A stretch of DNA of 10,128 nucleotides from Candidatus Woesearchaeota archaeon (GCA_007117405.1 SKGP01000019.1:1-10128), one strand, 5' to 3'; positions 1-7,378 are shown, numbered from the stretch's first letter. The notes: generated from the letters alone by a model not told the origin. Translations and numbers: made by a program.

Positions 1-2345
1 CAAATAATTCTTTTACAATATTACCGCCAACTATTAATTTAAGTACAAATCTAACAGACTCTATAGGTGGCAATGGTATTATGAAAATTGGTGAGGATTT
101 TGTTTTTCATATAGATTTAGATTTTTCAAATAGACCTGCAGAAAATTTCATTGTTGAGACAAGTTTGCCTTTAAACTTTAATTATGTTACACACAATATA
201 AGTAATGGGGTTGCATCTTTTTCTCAGGAAGGACAAAATATAAGTTGGAATTTTACTAACTTTAATCTTAACTTATACAATAATACTAGGATATCATATA
301 TTTTATATTTAAACAATCAATCAGAAGATTCTTTTGGAACAATTTATAATTTTTTTAAAAATTTTAGTTATGCAAATTCACAAGAGATATTTAGTTATCA
401 GTTATCAAATTTAGATAATACTTTAACACTTCCAAATGTTGGTGTTTCAATTGATTCAAGTGTTCCTTTGCTTGAAAATTTAGATTCTGTTAATTATACA
501 ATAAGAATTCAAAACCCCCCTAGGGGCAGTGGATATTCATCTGAGGCATATAATTTAGATGTTGTTTTTTATCTTCAAGACGGTGTTGAATATATAAATT
601 CAACAATTCCAAGAGAAAATTTAAATAATAGGAATTTAAGTTTTGCCTTTGCAAAAATAGACATTGGCGAAATTATTGAATTTAATATTACTGCTTTTAT
701 CAGTGATAATCTGGAAAATGGTTCATATAACAATATTCCTATTTTCTCTAATAATGTTAGTGTTACATATTATACTGCAAGTGATTTGTCAAAAGCAAAA
801 GGATTTACTGTAGAAAATATTTCCAATATTCCAAGAGTTGACACAATCCCTCCTGTAATTCATGATATATCTATAAGTCCAAGGTTTGTACCTAGAACTT
901 ATCAGATTTATTTAATTATGAATGCAACAGATGAAATAGAACTTGATACATGTTATGCACAAATAATTCTACCTGATTTAAGTTCAGATTTTTTATATGG
1001 ATTATGTTCTGGTGAATATTATACAACATCTCAAATAGGTTTACACAATGTAACATTTTTTGCAAATGATACTTCTGGCAATTTAGCTTCTTTAAATGAT
1101 TCATTTGAAGTTGGTCCAATAATTCTTTATAGTTCCGAAGTTCTTTCTTATAACAACTCTCCAATTCTCTTTAATGCTGAGATATATGTGGATAATTCTT
1201 TATTTAGTTCTGATAATAATATTAATGGTGTTTTTGAAAGAAATGTTTCTGCTTTTGTTTATGATATTGTTTATAGATTATTCAATGACACATTTAGTGT
1301 AAGATTTAATGGCTTTAATGTAACTGAAAATAATAATGGAAGTATTGGCTTTGACAAGTTTATTGGTTTTGAAGATTCCTTAGCTGTTTATGCAATTGAG
1401 ACAAATTATACTTTTGATAATGCGACAGTAAATATTTTCTATAATGACCTCTCTTTTACAAATCAAAATAATTTAAGAGTAAGAGTATGTGAGAACTGGA
1501 ATTTTACTCAGAGACAGTGTTTGTCTTCTTGGGGTGAATTAGCTATAGTTCAGAATACTACTGGAAATTATTTATCTTTTAATAGAAATAGTTTTAGTGC
1601 ATTCAAGTTAATAGAATTGTCTGGTAGTAGTAGCGGTAGCGGAGGAGATGGTGGTGCAAGTTCGCCTACTCCAAGTCCTCCTGCAGATAGTACAAATGAA
1701 GATAATCAAGAGTCAGTTGTCCCTTCTGATAATAGGGATAGTCCTTCTGGTTTAGATGCTGGTGGAGGAGGCGGAGGTGGTTTTAATCCAGATGGTGTAC
1801 AAGACACCAACTTAAGTTTAGGCCATAATGAAAGCTCTGGCATTGGTACAAATGATAATTTATCTGATAATTTGAATTTGACAAGATGTACTCCTAACTG
1901 GGATTGTAGTGAGTGGAGTGAATGTTCTTTAGACGGATTTAAAAATAGGACTTGTGTTGATATCAATTCATGTGATCTTGCTGAATCAAAACCTGAACTG
2001 GTCTCAATTTGTACTACCTCTGAAAATGTACCATTTAGTAGTCAAAGGGATTATATAATTGGTTTATTAGTCATTATTGGTTATTTTTCTTTAATATTTC
2101 TAACTTATAATCTTGGTAACAAACTCCATTTTGGAAATAAGCAGAGTATATTTAAAATGTTTGGTTTTAAAATAAATTTTATTAATCTTGTTTTAATTTC
2201 TAATCTATTAATTTTTGTCTTAGTAGGTTTTTTATCATTTGTATATGGAATAATTTATTCTTTAATTCTTGGGCTTTTACTTGAATTGATACTTTATTTT
2301 ATTTTACATCATTATGTTATCAATTTTAAAAAGAAAAAAGTTTAA
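1..2345 (+). CDS. Large secreted beta-sandwich surface protein with TSP1-like Cys domain and C-terminal membrane anchor (5' partial)
   Basis: The reading frame (codons from base 3) is open to the left edge, so this is the 3' part of a longer gene; ATG at 81 lies inside a repeat unit and is not a credible start. Numbering from that Met, I see two DUF11/CARDB-like beta domains (about 1-110 and 115-250), an Ig-like domain opening with DTIPPVI (about 253-345), a further beta domain with a Cys pair ending in SFSAFKL, a Ser/Gly/Pro linker (about 513-600), and a six-Cys TSP1-like domain (C603, C609, C615, C625, C631, C644) with the CxxxWxC-SxWSxC pattern. Three membrane helices follow (about 658-677, 700-718, 722-742), then KKKK. 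This predicts an outside N-terminal part and an inside C-terminus. About thirty N-X-S/T sequons fit a glycosylated cell-surface protein. The precise role (S-layer-like, adhesin) is unknown. It converges on the guanylate kinase gene. Confidence 0.8.
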   Translation, partial: NNSFTILPPTINLSTNLTDSIGGNGIMKIGEDFVFHIDLDFSNRPAENFIVETSLPLNFNYVTHNISNGVASFSQEGQNISWNFTNFNLNLYNNTRISYILYLNNQSEDSFGTIYNFFKNFSYANSQEIFSYQLSNLDNTLTLPNVGVSIDSSVPLLENLDSVNYTIRIQNPPRGSGYSSEAYNLDVVFYLQDGVEYINSTIPRENLNNRNLSFAFAKIDIGEIIEFNITAFISDNLENGSYNNIPIFSNNVSVTYYTASDLSKAKGFTVENISNIPRVDTIPPVIHDISISPRFVPRTYQIYLIMNATDEIELDTCYAQIILPDLSSDFLYGLCSGEYYTTSQIGLHNVTFFANDTSGNLASLNDSFEVGPIILYSSEVLSYNNSPILFNAEIYVDNSLFSSDNNINGVFERNVSAFVYDIVYRLFNDTFSVRFNGFNVTENNNGSIGFDKFIGFEDSLAVYAIETNYTFDNATVNIFYNDLSFTNQNNLRVRVCENWNFTQRQCLSSWGELAIVQNTTGNYLSFNRNSFSAFKLIELSGSSSGSGGDGGASSPTPSPPADSTNEDNQESVVPSDNRDSPSGLDAGGGGGGGFNPDGVQDTNLSLGHNESSGIGTNDNLSDNLNLTRCTPNWDCSEWSECSLDGFKNRTCVDINSCDLAESKPELVSICTTSENVPFSSQRDYIIGLLVIIGYFSLIFLTYNLGNKLHFGNKQSIFKMFGFKINFINLVLISNLLIFVLVGFLSFVYGIIYSLILGLLLELILYFILHHYVINFKKKKV

Positions 2346-2370
2346 TAATATTATATTTTTCTGAAAAAAT
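2346..2370. terminator. Candidate T-rich terminator between convergent genes
   Basis: This 25-bp gap lies between two convergent stop codons. The + strand carries ATATTTTTCT and the - strand carries ATTTTTTC, so each gene runs into a short oligo-T tract. Oligo-T is the usual intrinsic termination signal in archaea. Runs this short are common in such A+T-rich DNA, so the call is weak. Confidence 0.35.
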
Positions 2371-2964
2371 TCATTTTTCTAAACAAATTCTTTCATTAAT
2401 AATTTTTTTAAATTCTTCATAAGCTTTATCTAGAGTGTCATTTATGATAATATTTTCAAATTTATTACTATTTTCAAGCTCTTTTTTTGCATCTTTGAGT
2501 CTTTTTTGTATCGCATTTTCTTCATCAAGCCCCCTATCTCTAATTCTTTTTTCTAAATCTTTTATTGATTTTGGGGAAATGAATATACAGGTAGCATCAT
2601 CTTTCAATTTAGATTTAAGATTTAATGCTCCCTGTATATCTATGTCTTTCATAAGTAAATCTCCTTTTTCAAGGCTTAAAAGCACTTTTTTTTCTATAGT
2701 TCCATAGTAATTATCAAACACTAAGGCCCATTCTATAAATTCATTTTTTTTTATTTTTTCTTTGAATTCTTCTATAGATAAAAAATAGTAGTTGATTCCT
2801 TCAATTTTTCCTTCTCTTTTTTTTCTAGTTGTAGCAGAAACAGGAAAAATTATTTTATTAGGATTTTCTTTCATATACTTTTGTATTAATGTGTTTTTTC
2901 CAACTCCAGATGGGCCTACTATTATGAAAAAGTGCCCTAAGTATTTTTTATTATCCATATACAT
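2371..2964 (-). CDS. gmk: Guanylate kinase
   Basis: Cytosolic nucleotide kinase that phosphorylates GMP to GDP with ATP, a step in GTP/dGTP supply. The length (197 aa) is near the bacterial norm of about 200. The P-loop GPSGVGKNT is at residues 17-25, with Asn where Ser or Gly is more usual. The GMP-binding part has the SATTRKKREG block (43-52), GINYYF (56-61), and EWALVFDNYYGT (78-89) with the conserved Glu78. DIDIQGA is at 107-113, and the lid has R140, R142, R144 and KR at 154-155; ND follows near the C-terminus. All residues I expect for activity are present. ATG at 2964 is used; a second in-frame ATG two codons later (MDNKKY) is equally possible. The gene lies 28 bp after the Yip1-like gene on the same strand and may be co-transcribed. 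Gmk-type kinases are patchy in archaea, so bacterial ancestry is plausible but not shown here. Confidence 0.93.
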   Translation of the reverse strand: MYMDNKKYLGHFFIIVGPSGVGKNTLIQKYMKENPNKIIFPVSATTRKKREGKIEGINYYFLSIEEFKEKIKKNEFIEWALVFDNYYGTIEKKVLLSLEKGDLLMKDIDIQGALNLKSKLKDDATCIFISPKSIKDLEKRIRDRGLDEENAIQKRLKDAKKELENSNKFENIIINDTLDKAYEEFKKIINERICLEK

Positions 2965-2980
2965 AAAGAAATAGTTTTTT

Positions 2981-2990
2981 ATTTAATATA
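2981..2990 (-). promoter_or_regulatory. Weak candidate TATA box for gmk
   Basis: Read on the - strand this is TATATTAAAT, spanning -26 to -17 from the gmk ATG at 2964. That is slightly close for a leaderless start, and the gap between the two genes is only 28 bp, so gmk may instead depend on read-through from the Yip1-like gene. Confidence 0.25.
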
Positions 2991-2992
2991 CT

Positions 2993-3601
2993 TTAGTTAA
3001 AAAAGAGTTCAACTATTGTTAATCCAATCCCTGGAAAAAAAACATTTGCTAATAGTATTGCAATTCCACCTAATAAAAAAGGAACCATTAAAACAATTAG
3101 AGTTTGGCTTAGAGAGAAGTCATATATTGTATGAATTGCTAAAAACATTGTATAAATGAACCAAAGGAGAAATACGCTTAATAGAAACATTCCCCATATT
3201 AAGTCAAATATTGAGATTATTCCAATTAAGTATACTAATATTGTATAAACAATTGCAGTATGAAATCCAACTGAAATTAATGGTTTTGTGTGTTTTCTTT
3301 TATCAACAAGTTCAGCCATTAAGCCAAAAAACCCATAAACTCCATAAACCACAACATTAAAAAAGAACGGATATATCATTAAAAGTCCCCATATTACTGG
3401 CATATTTAATTCTCTTCCATTTACACTTATTCCTCCTGAGATTAAAGTTGCAATATAGAAAACTAGAACAATTACATAATTTACAAATAAAGTGCTTAAA
3501 AATATTTCTTCAAGGCTTTTTTCCCTTGCAACTGTCTTTACTGTTTGCTTATCAAAGCCCAGTATCTTTAATCCATCTAATATTGAGTGAGTTAAGTACA
3601 T
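2993..3601 (-). CDS. Yip1-family five-helix membrane protein
   Basis: Integral membrane protein of 202 aa. Five hydrophobic segments are visible at about residues 35-55, 69-96, 111-132, 134-157 and 165-190, separated by short polar loops, after a roughly 30-residue soluble N-terminus with Lys/Arg. The VGFHTAIVY segment after the second helix and the tightly packed last three helices match the layout of Yip1 (PF04893) proteins. Archaeal members have no established function; eukaryotic Yip1 proteins act in membrane trafficking with Rab GTPases, which cannot be transferred here. The start at 3601 is supported by a TATA box at -26 to -33. The gene precedes gmk with a 28-bp gap, which suggests one transcript, though no functional link is obvious. 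Confidence 0.7.
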   Translation of the reverse strand: MYLTHSILDGLKILGFDKQTVKTVAREKSLEEIFLSTLFVNYVIVLVFYIATLISGGISVNGRELNMPVIWGLLMIYPFFFNVVVYGVYGFFGLMAELVDKRKHTKPLISVGFHTAIVYTILVYLIGIISIFDLIWGMFLLSVFLLWFIYTMFLAIHTIYDFSLSQTLIVLMVPFLLGGIAILLANVFFPGIGLTIVELFFN

Positions 3602-3626
3602 TTTAATAAAATTTAAAACTATGATT

Positions 3627-3634
3627 TATATAAA
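3627..3634 (-). promoter_or_regulatory. TATA box of the Yip1-like gene
   Basis: On the - strand the sequence is TTTATATA, a textbook archaeal TATA box, at -33 to -26 from the ATG at 3601. With transcription starting some 25-30 bp downstream of the box, the mRNA would begin at or within a few bases of the start codon, so a leaderless transcript is predicted. It lies in the 64-bp gap after the coiled-coil gene. Confidence 0.65.
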
Positions 3635-3665
3635 TATTATTTATTATTCATAAGTAGATTAAATA

Positions 3666-4991
3666 TTATTGTTTATCAACTTTAACAATCCATTCTCCTT
3701 CAAGGTTTATTTTTTGATTTTCAAGTAGTTGTTTTATTTCTTTCATTTTTTCAATTGAAATAACTATTTTTTTTTCTATTTCTTTTGTTTGCTTGACCAT
3801 TTTTTCAGTTGAGTTTTCATCAAATTCTAGTTTTACCGATAAAATTTTTGTTAAATCCTTCTGGGCATCTTCTATTTCCTTTCTTTTTTTTTCAAGTTCT
3901 TTTCCATTTTCATCTAATTTTCTTTTTAATTTTTCAATTTCTTTTTCATTATTCCTATTTTCCTTTTCCAGTTCCTCTATTTTTTTATTTGTATCTTCCT
4001 GAAGTTTGTTAAATTCTTGAAGAAGTTGGTTTGATGCTTTTCTTTTTGTATCAAGTTCATGTTCTAATCTATGAATCTTTTTTTCAAGCACTAAGTTTTT
4101 TTCTTTTATTTTATTTGCTTTCTCCTCAAGAGTAAATTTTATGTGTTTACAATCTGAATACTCGGTCCAGTATACAAGTCCTAGGGTTAATATGAATGGG
4201 ATTGGTTTTATACATTTTTTTTTACCCATTTTTATTCTATCATTTATTTGAGAAACTTTAGCTTTTATTATTTCAATTGCAATTTTGTTGTCTTCTATTT
4301 GAAATTTAGTTTTTTCTATTTTTTGCTCTGCACTTATTAATTCTTTTTTGCTTTTCTTTTCTGCATCACTTTCATGATATACTTTTTCAAGTTTTTCTTT
4401 TTTTTCAAGATTTCTTTCAATTTGCTTTTCAGTTTCAAGTATTTTTTCTTCAAGCCAAACAATTTTTTCTTCTTCATATATTTTTTTGTCCCTTTTTTTT
4501 TGTTCAAGTTTCTCTTCTTCCATCTCAATTTGTTCATTTAACTGCTTTGTTTTTTCAGCTTCTTCGCTTTTAATGGCATTTGAGTATGTCTGAATCTTAT
4601 TTTTCATATCTTCCAATTTATCTTTATAGTTTGATTGGTTTATAAGTTGATTTAATATTTCAATTTGAGATGTTTTTTCCATAAAATTATAATCATCTAA
4701 AGAAGGTTTTTTGAATTTGCTTTTATTCTGCTTGAATTTCTTTTCAAGTTCCTCTGAAACTTTTTTATGATTCTTATAAACCCCAAATACTGATATTCTT
4801 TTTGGTTGTTTTTTAATGTAATCTTCTAAAATCTGAATTATTTCTTTGTTTTTATTTAAAAAATTGGAATGGTCTCCAAGAATATTTATATTATCTATTT
4901 CAGGATAGATTTCTATTTCTTCTTTATTGTCTGAAAAGAATAATTTATTTTTTATGTAAAATACTTTTCCTTCTATGTTTGAAGTTGTCAT
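3666..4991 (-). CDS. Long coiled-coil protein with central hydrophobic loop, function unknown
   Basis: I do not recognise the family. The 441-aa protein starts with a small mixed domain (about 1-125) rich in beta-like hydrophobic patches followed by helices. Two very charged Lys/Glu/Gln heptad-type stretches follow, at about 127-257 and 286-425. They are nearly equal in length and are split by a short non-coil segment, C260 to C281, with a hydrophobic core (PIPFILTLGLVYW). This shape fits an antiparallel coiled-coil hairpin with a loop or hinge at the tip. The core could instead be a short membrane-dipping segment, as it is flanked by Lys on the N-side. No Walker A/B motif is present, so it is not an SMC/Rad50 ATPase. 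The start at 4991 is supported by a TATA-like element at -20 to -30. It is divergent from the DedA-like gene. Confidence 0.75.
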   Translation of the reverse strand: MTTSNIEGKVFYIKNKLFFSDNKEEIEIYPEIDNINILGDHSNFLNKNKEIIQILEDYIKKQPKRISVFGVYKNHKKVSEELEKKFKQNKSKFKKPSLDDYNFMEKTSQIEILNQLINQSNYKDKLEDMKNKIQTYSNAIKSEEAEKTKQLNEQIEMEEEKLEQKKRDKKIYEEEKIVWLEEKILETEKQIERNLEKKEKLEKVYHESDAEKKSKKELISAEQKIEKTKFQIEDNKIAIEIIKAKVSQINDRIKMGKKKCIKPIPFILTLGLVYWTEYSDCKHIKFTLEEKANKIKEKNLVLEKKIHRLEHELDTKRKASNQLLQEFNKLQEDTNKKIEELEKENRNNEKEIEKLKRKLDENGKELEKKRKEIEDAQKDLTKILSVKLEFDENSTEKMVKQTKEIEKKIVISIEKMKEIKQLLENQKINLEGEWIVKVDKQ

Positions 4992-5010
4992 AACAAGAAT
5001 AGTGTTAAAA

Positions 5011-5021
5011 ATATTTATAAG
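5011..5021. promoter_or_regulatory. Shared TATA element of a divergent promoter
   Basis: The 52-bp spacer 4992-5043 holds ATATTTATAAG. On the + strand ATTTATAA (5013-5020) sits at -31 to -24 from the DedA-like ATG at 5044. On the - strand the same bases read CTTATAAATAT, at -30 to -20 from the coiled-coil ATG at 4991. Both distances fit leaderless transcripts. No other TATA-like element is visible in the spacer. Confidence 0.6.
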
Positions 5022-5043
5022 TCTTTGCTGTTTGCACTAACAT

Positions 5044-6255
5044 ATGCTTGATAGATTAATTGATTTTTTGAGTTCTGGTGGTCTTTTAATTTTATTTATT
5101 CTTCTTTTTCTTGAAGGTAACCCTATATTTGGTTCATTCATTCCAGGCCAAATGCTTACAATATTTGCTGGGATTTTAATTTCAACAAGGGAAATCTTCA
5201 ATCTATATATTGCTATATTTGTCGTATTTTTTGCTTCATTCTTAGGAGATTTGTTTGGATTCTACTTAGGGAAAAAACTTGGAGTTAAAGGACTTTCAAG
5301 GTTTGGAATTAGTGAGAAATCTTCGATATACAAATCTTCGTCTTCATTTTTTAAAAATTTTGGAGTATGGTCAATAATTCTTGGGAGACAATTTAATTTA
5401 ACTAGAGCATTTATGCCCTTTCTTGCTGGTGTTTTTTCTATGGGTTTTTACAAATTCTTATTTTTTGCTTTTTTGAGTAATGTTTTGTGGGTTTTTACTT
5501 CATTGATGCTTGGTTATTATTTTGGACATCTTTTACTTGACAAAATTGAATTTATATTAACATTCACTACAATTCTAATTATTTATCTTTTTATTATTTT
5601 TCTAGTTTACAAGTCTTTTAAGAAGTTTTTTAGGGAAAATTCCTATTTGATTCGTGAGTATGCAATACACTCAATTATTTCGATTGGAACATTTTTTATA
5701 ATTCTGATTTTATTTATATTTATATACAAATTTGGTTTAAGCAATTTTATCAATGAATCTTTTAATTTCTTTTTATTTGTTGAAGTTGCTAAATTTTTCT
5801 ATTTTTTAATATCCCCACAATTTCTTATTTTTTGTTTTTTGTTTTTGCTTGGTTTTTTATTTTATAAAAAGGAATTTAGATTAGCAGTTATAATGTTATG
5901 GGGGTTTCTTCTATCTATATTTGTTTCTATGTTTTTATTTTTCCTTTTAAGGATGTTCGGACTTTTTGTTCCTTATGTTTCAATAATGTTTTTGACAATT
6001 TTTGTATTTTATATTTGGATTTTAATTAGCAAAATATCAAATGATCAAAAAAACAAAAACTATTTAAATTTTATATTGATTATTATTTTATTTTTTGCAA
6101 TATATTCTAAGGCCACTGTTTCTGGAGATTTTTTTAGGGTTATCTTTTCTTTTTTCATGGGGGCTTTAATTTGTGAATTTTTAATAATATTGTCCCATTA
6201 CAAGTTCATGGATAAAATATTGTCAGTTTCTGTAACAGGTAATAATGGGAATTAA
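5044..6255 (+). CDS. DedA-family membrane protein with a C-terminal polytopic extension
   Basis: DedA (SNARE-associated/VTT) proteins are membrane transporters or scramblases tied to lipid flipping and membrane potential. The N-terminal half (about 1-165) shows the family marks: E24 with GSFIPGQ (30-36), GDLFGFYLGKK (68-78), and FGVWSIILGRQFNLTR with R115 and R121 six residues apart, then LAGVFSM and a Trp-containing helix ending GYYFG. Position 36 is Gln where many members have Asp or Glu. A typical DedA protein is near 200 aa; this one has 403. The extra half (about 190-395) has five or six further helices whose spacing resembles the PAP2 part of DedA-PAP2 fusions, but the KxxxxxxRP, PSGH and SRxxxxxH residues are not present. 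Whether that half is a decayed phosphatase or an unrelated membrane domain is unresolved. The start is supported by the TATA element at -24 to -31. Confidence 0.82.
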   Translation: MLDRLIDFLSSGGLLILFILLFLEGNPIFGSFIPGQMLTIFAGILISTREIFNLYIAIFVVFFASFLGDLFGFYLGKKLGVKGLSRFGISEKSSIYKSSSSFFKNFGVWSIILGRQFNLTRAFMPFLAGVFSMGFYKFLFFAFLSNVLWVFTSLMLGYYFGHLLLDKIEFILTFTTILIIYLFIIFLVYKSFKKFFRENSYLIREYAIHSIISIGTFFIILILFIFIYKFGLSNFINESFNFFLFVEVAKFFYFLISPQFLIFCFLFLLGFLFYKKEFRLAVIMLWGFLLSIFVSMFLFFLLRMFGLFVPYVSIMFLTIFVFYIWILISKISNDQKNKNYLNFILIIILFFAIYSKATVSGDFFRVIFSFFMGALICEFLIILSHYKFMDKILSVSVTGNNGN

Positions 6256-6260
6256 CTCAG

Positions 6261-6288
6261 TTTAAATAGTGACAAATCATTTTAAATA
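6261..6288 (+). promoter_or_regulatory. Tandem TATA-like boxes before the archaellum cluster
   Basis: TTTAAATA occurs twice, at 6261-6268 and 6281-6288, exactly 20 bp (about two helical turns) apart. The second box is 34-41 bp before the ATG at 6322, which predicts a leader of roughly 10-15 nt. The first would give a leader near 30 nt. These may be two start sites, or one may be a site for a regulator. Confidence 0.45.
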
Positions 6289-6321
6289 AAAAGGATTAAG
6301 AATAATTAACAATTATAAAAA

Positions 6322-7359
6322 ATGGTATTGGGTTTAATAGATTTTTTGCTAGGAGGAAAAAAAAAGACTAAAGTTCCAAAGTCTGGACAAATTACAACTC
6401 CTTTGACAGGCGTTGGTGGAAATACTGAAAATTCTGCAGCAGTTCCAAATGGGACTGATATCCCGACAGAAAATGTTTCTGGACAACAAGCACAACAGGT
6501 TCAAGAAAGGCCTGTTTCATCTGAAAGTTCTTTTTCATCATCTGGTGATGGGCAGAAGAAGTCTCTTTCAGAAGTTCTCTCAAAGATTAATTCTGAATTG
6601 AAAGCAACTAATGAAAAAGTAACTGAATTAGTAACTGAAGTTAAGGGAATTGAAAATTCAGTTAATACTCTTGGACATAGGTTAGATGAACTTGAAGAAT
6701 CAAAGAAGATTGGCGATGAGAAGTTTTCTGAAATTGAATCAAATATGAGTAAGTTTTTATCCCTTTACGAGCTTGTTAACAATCAATACAATCCTTTTGT
6801 GGAAAATCAGCAATCTGCTGTTGGAAATGCATCAATTAAGGAAATAATGCTTGATTCTAATGGGAACTCCTATGAATCTTCTGGAAGCGGTTCTATGCCT
6901 AAAATCAATTCAATTGAAGATATTCCTGACATTAAGAAAGATATGAAAACACTAGATGTTTCTAAAGCTTCTGATTTGGATTCATCTTTACTTGAACTTG
7001 ATACATTAAATATTGAAGAAGCCGCAGGAGATGCAGTTCCACTTACAAGACTTAAGAATAACACAAATTCATTAGTTATCATACTTAGTTGGCTTGAATA
7101 CTTGATAAAAAAAGTCGGAATTGACGAAACTAGAAACACATTGAGATATTACACAGAGGTTTTAAGATGGATAACTCCAGAAGTTTACTTCGACCTTGAT
7201 AAGTATCTTAGAGGTATGAGAGATAAAAAGAATATGGATGAAGATGAGAAACTAAATGTTAAAGACCACATTGTTTCACTTTACTTCATAAGCAAACTTA
7301 ATGAAAAAACACTAGATGAAAAGTTAACTCGTGCGGTGTTACAAATCATTAAACAATAA
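6322..7359 (+). CDS. Fused archaellum protein ArlC-ArlD/E
   Basis: Cytoplasmic archaellum component of the euryarchaeal type. ArlC/D/E proteins form part of the assembly below the motor and, through CheF, link it to the chemotaxis system. The first 17 residues end in a GGKKKTK patch, then comes a Ser/Gly/Gln-rich tail (to about 78). Residues 81-145 form a coiled coil leading into LYELVNNQYNPFVE (148-161), the signature end of the FlaC domain (PF05377). After a Ser/Asp-rich linker, 239-345 is an Arch_fla_DE domain (PF04659): VPLTRLKNN, LSWLEYLIKKVG, then RWITPEVYFDLDKYLRGM and KDHIVSLYFI. Separate C and D/E genes, or C-E fusions, occur in other archaea. Compared with its neighbours the gene uses more AAG and C-ending Tyr/Phe/Asp codons, suggesting stronger expression. 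It is first in a run with the ArlG- and ArlF-like genes. Confidence 0.9.
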   Translation: MVLGLIDFLLGGKKKTKVPKSGQITTPLTGVGGNTENSAAVPNGTDIPTENVSGQQAQQVQERPVSSESSFSSSGDGQKKSLSEVLSKINSELKATNEKVTELVTEVKGIENSVNTLGHRLDELEESKKIGDEKFSEIESNMSKFLSLYELVNNQYNPFVENQQSAVGNASIKEIMLDSNGNSYESSGSGSMPKINSIEDIPDIKKDMKTLDVSKASDLDSSLLELDTLNIEEAAGDAVPLTRLKNNTNSLVIILSWLEYLIKKVGIDETRNTLRYYTEVLRWITPEVYFDLDKYLRGMRDKKNMDEDEKLNVKDHIVSLYFISKLNEKTLDEKLTRAVLQIIKQ

Positions 7360-7378
7360 TTATTTTTTATTATTTATA
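7360..7378 (+). terminator. Possible attenuating oligo-T tract after arlCD
   Basis: The bases right after the arlCD stop read TATTTTTTATTATTTATAT, with a T6 run. In archaea such a tract can cause partial termination, which would make ArlCD more abundant than the downstream ArlG/ArlF. The tract also resembles general A+T-rich spacer, so this is weak. Confidence 0.25.

Noticed and set aside
81..83. ATG at 81 as the true start of the surface protein gene
   Set aside because: The frame is open upstream to the window edge and encodes a continuous domain start (PPTINLSTNL, then IGGNGIMKIGE). No signal peptide follows the ATG.
1706..1966. Minus-strand open frame encoding a poly-proline stretch
   Set aside because: It is the antisense of the Gly-rich linker and TSP1-like domain of the surface protein. 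It has no promoter or recognisable domain.
3666..4991. SMC/Rad50-like protein with a zinc hook
   Set aside because: There is no Walker A, Walker B or ABC signature, and the two central cysteines are 21 residues apart rather than in a CxxC hook.
6352..6356. GGAGG as a ribosome binding site for a later arlCD start
   Set aside because: No in-frame start codon follows at a suitable distance; the bases are the two Gly codons of the GGKKK patch.
6357..6365. Nine-A run near the start of arlCD as a slippage or frameshift site
   Set aside because: The frame reads through it as GGKKK and stays open with conserved domains downstream. The other frames give no plausible product. A similar A9 run occurs in the coiled-coil gene (4215-4223).
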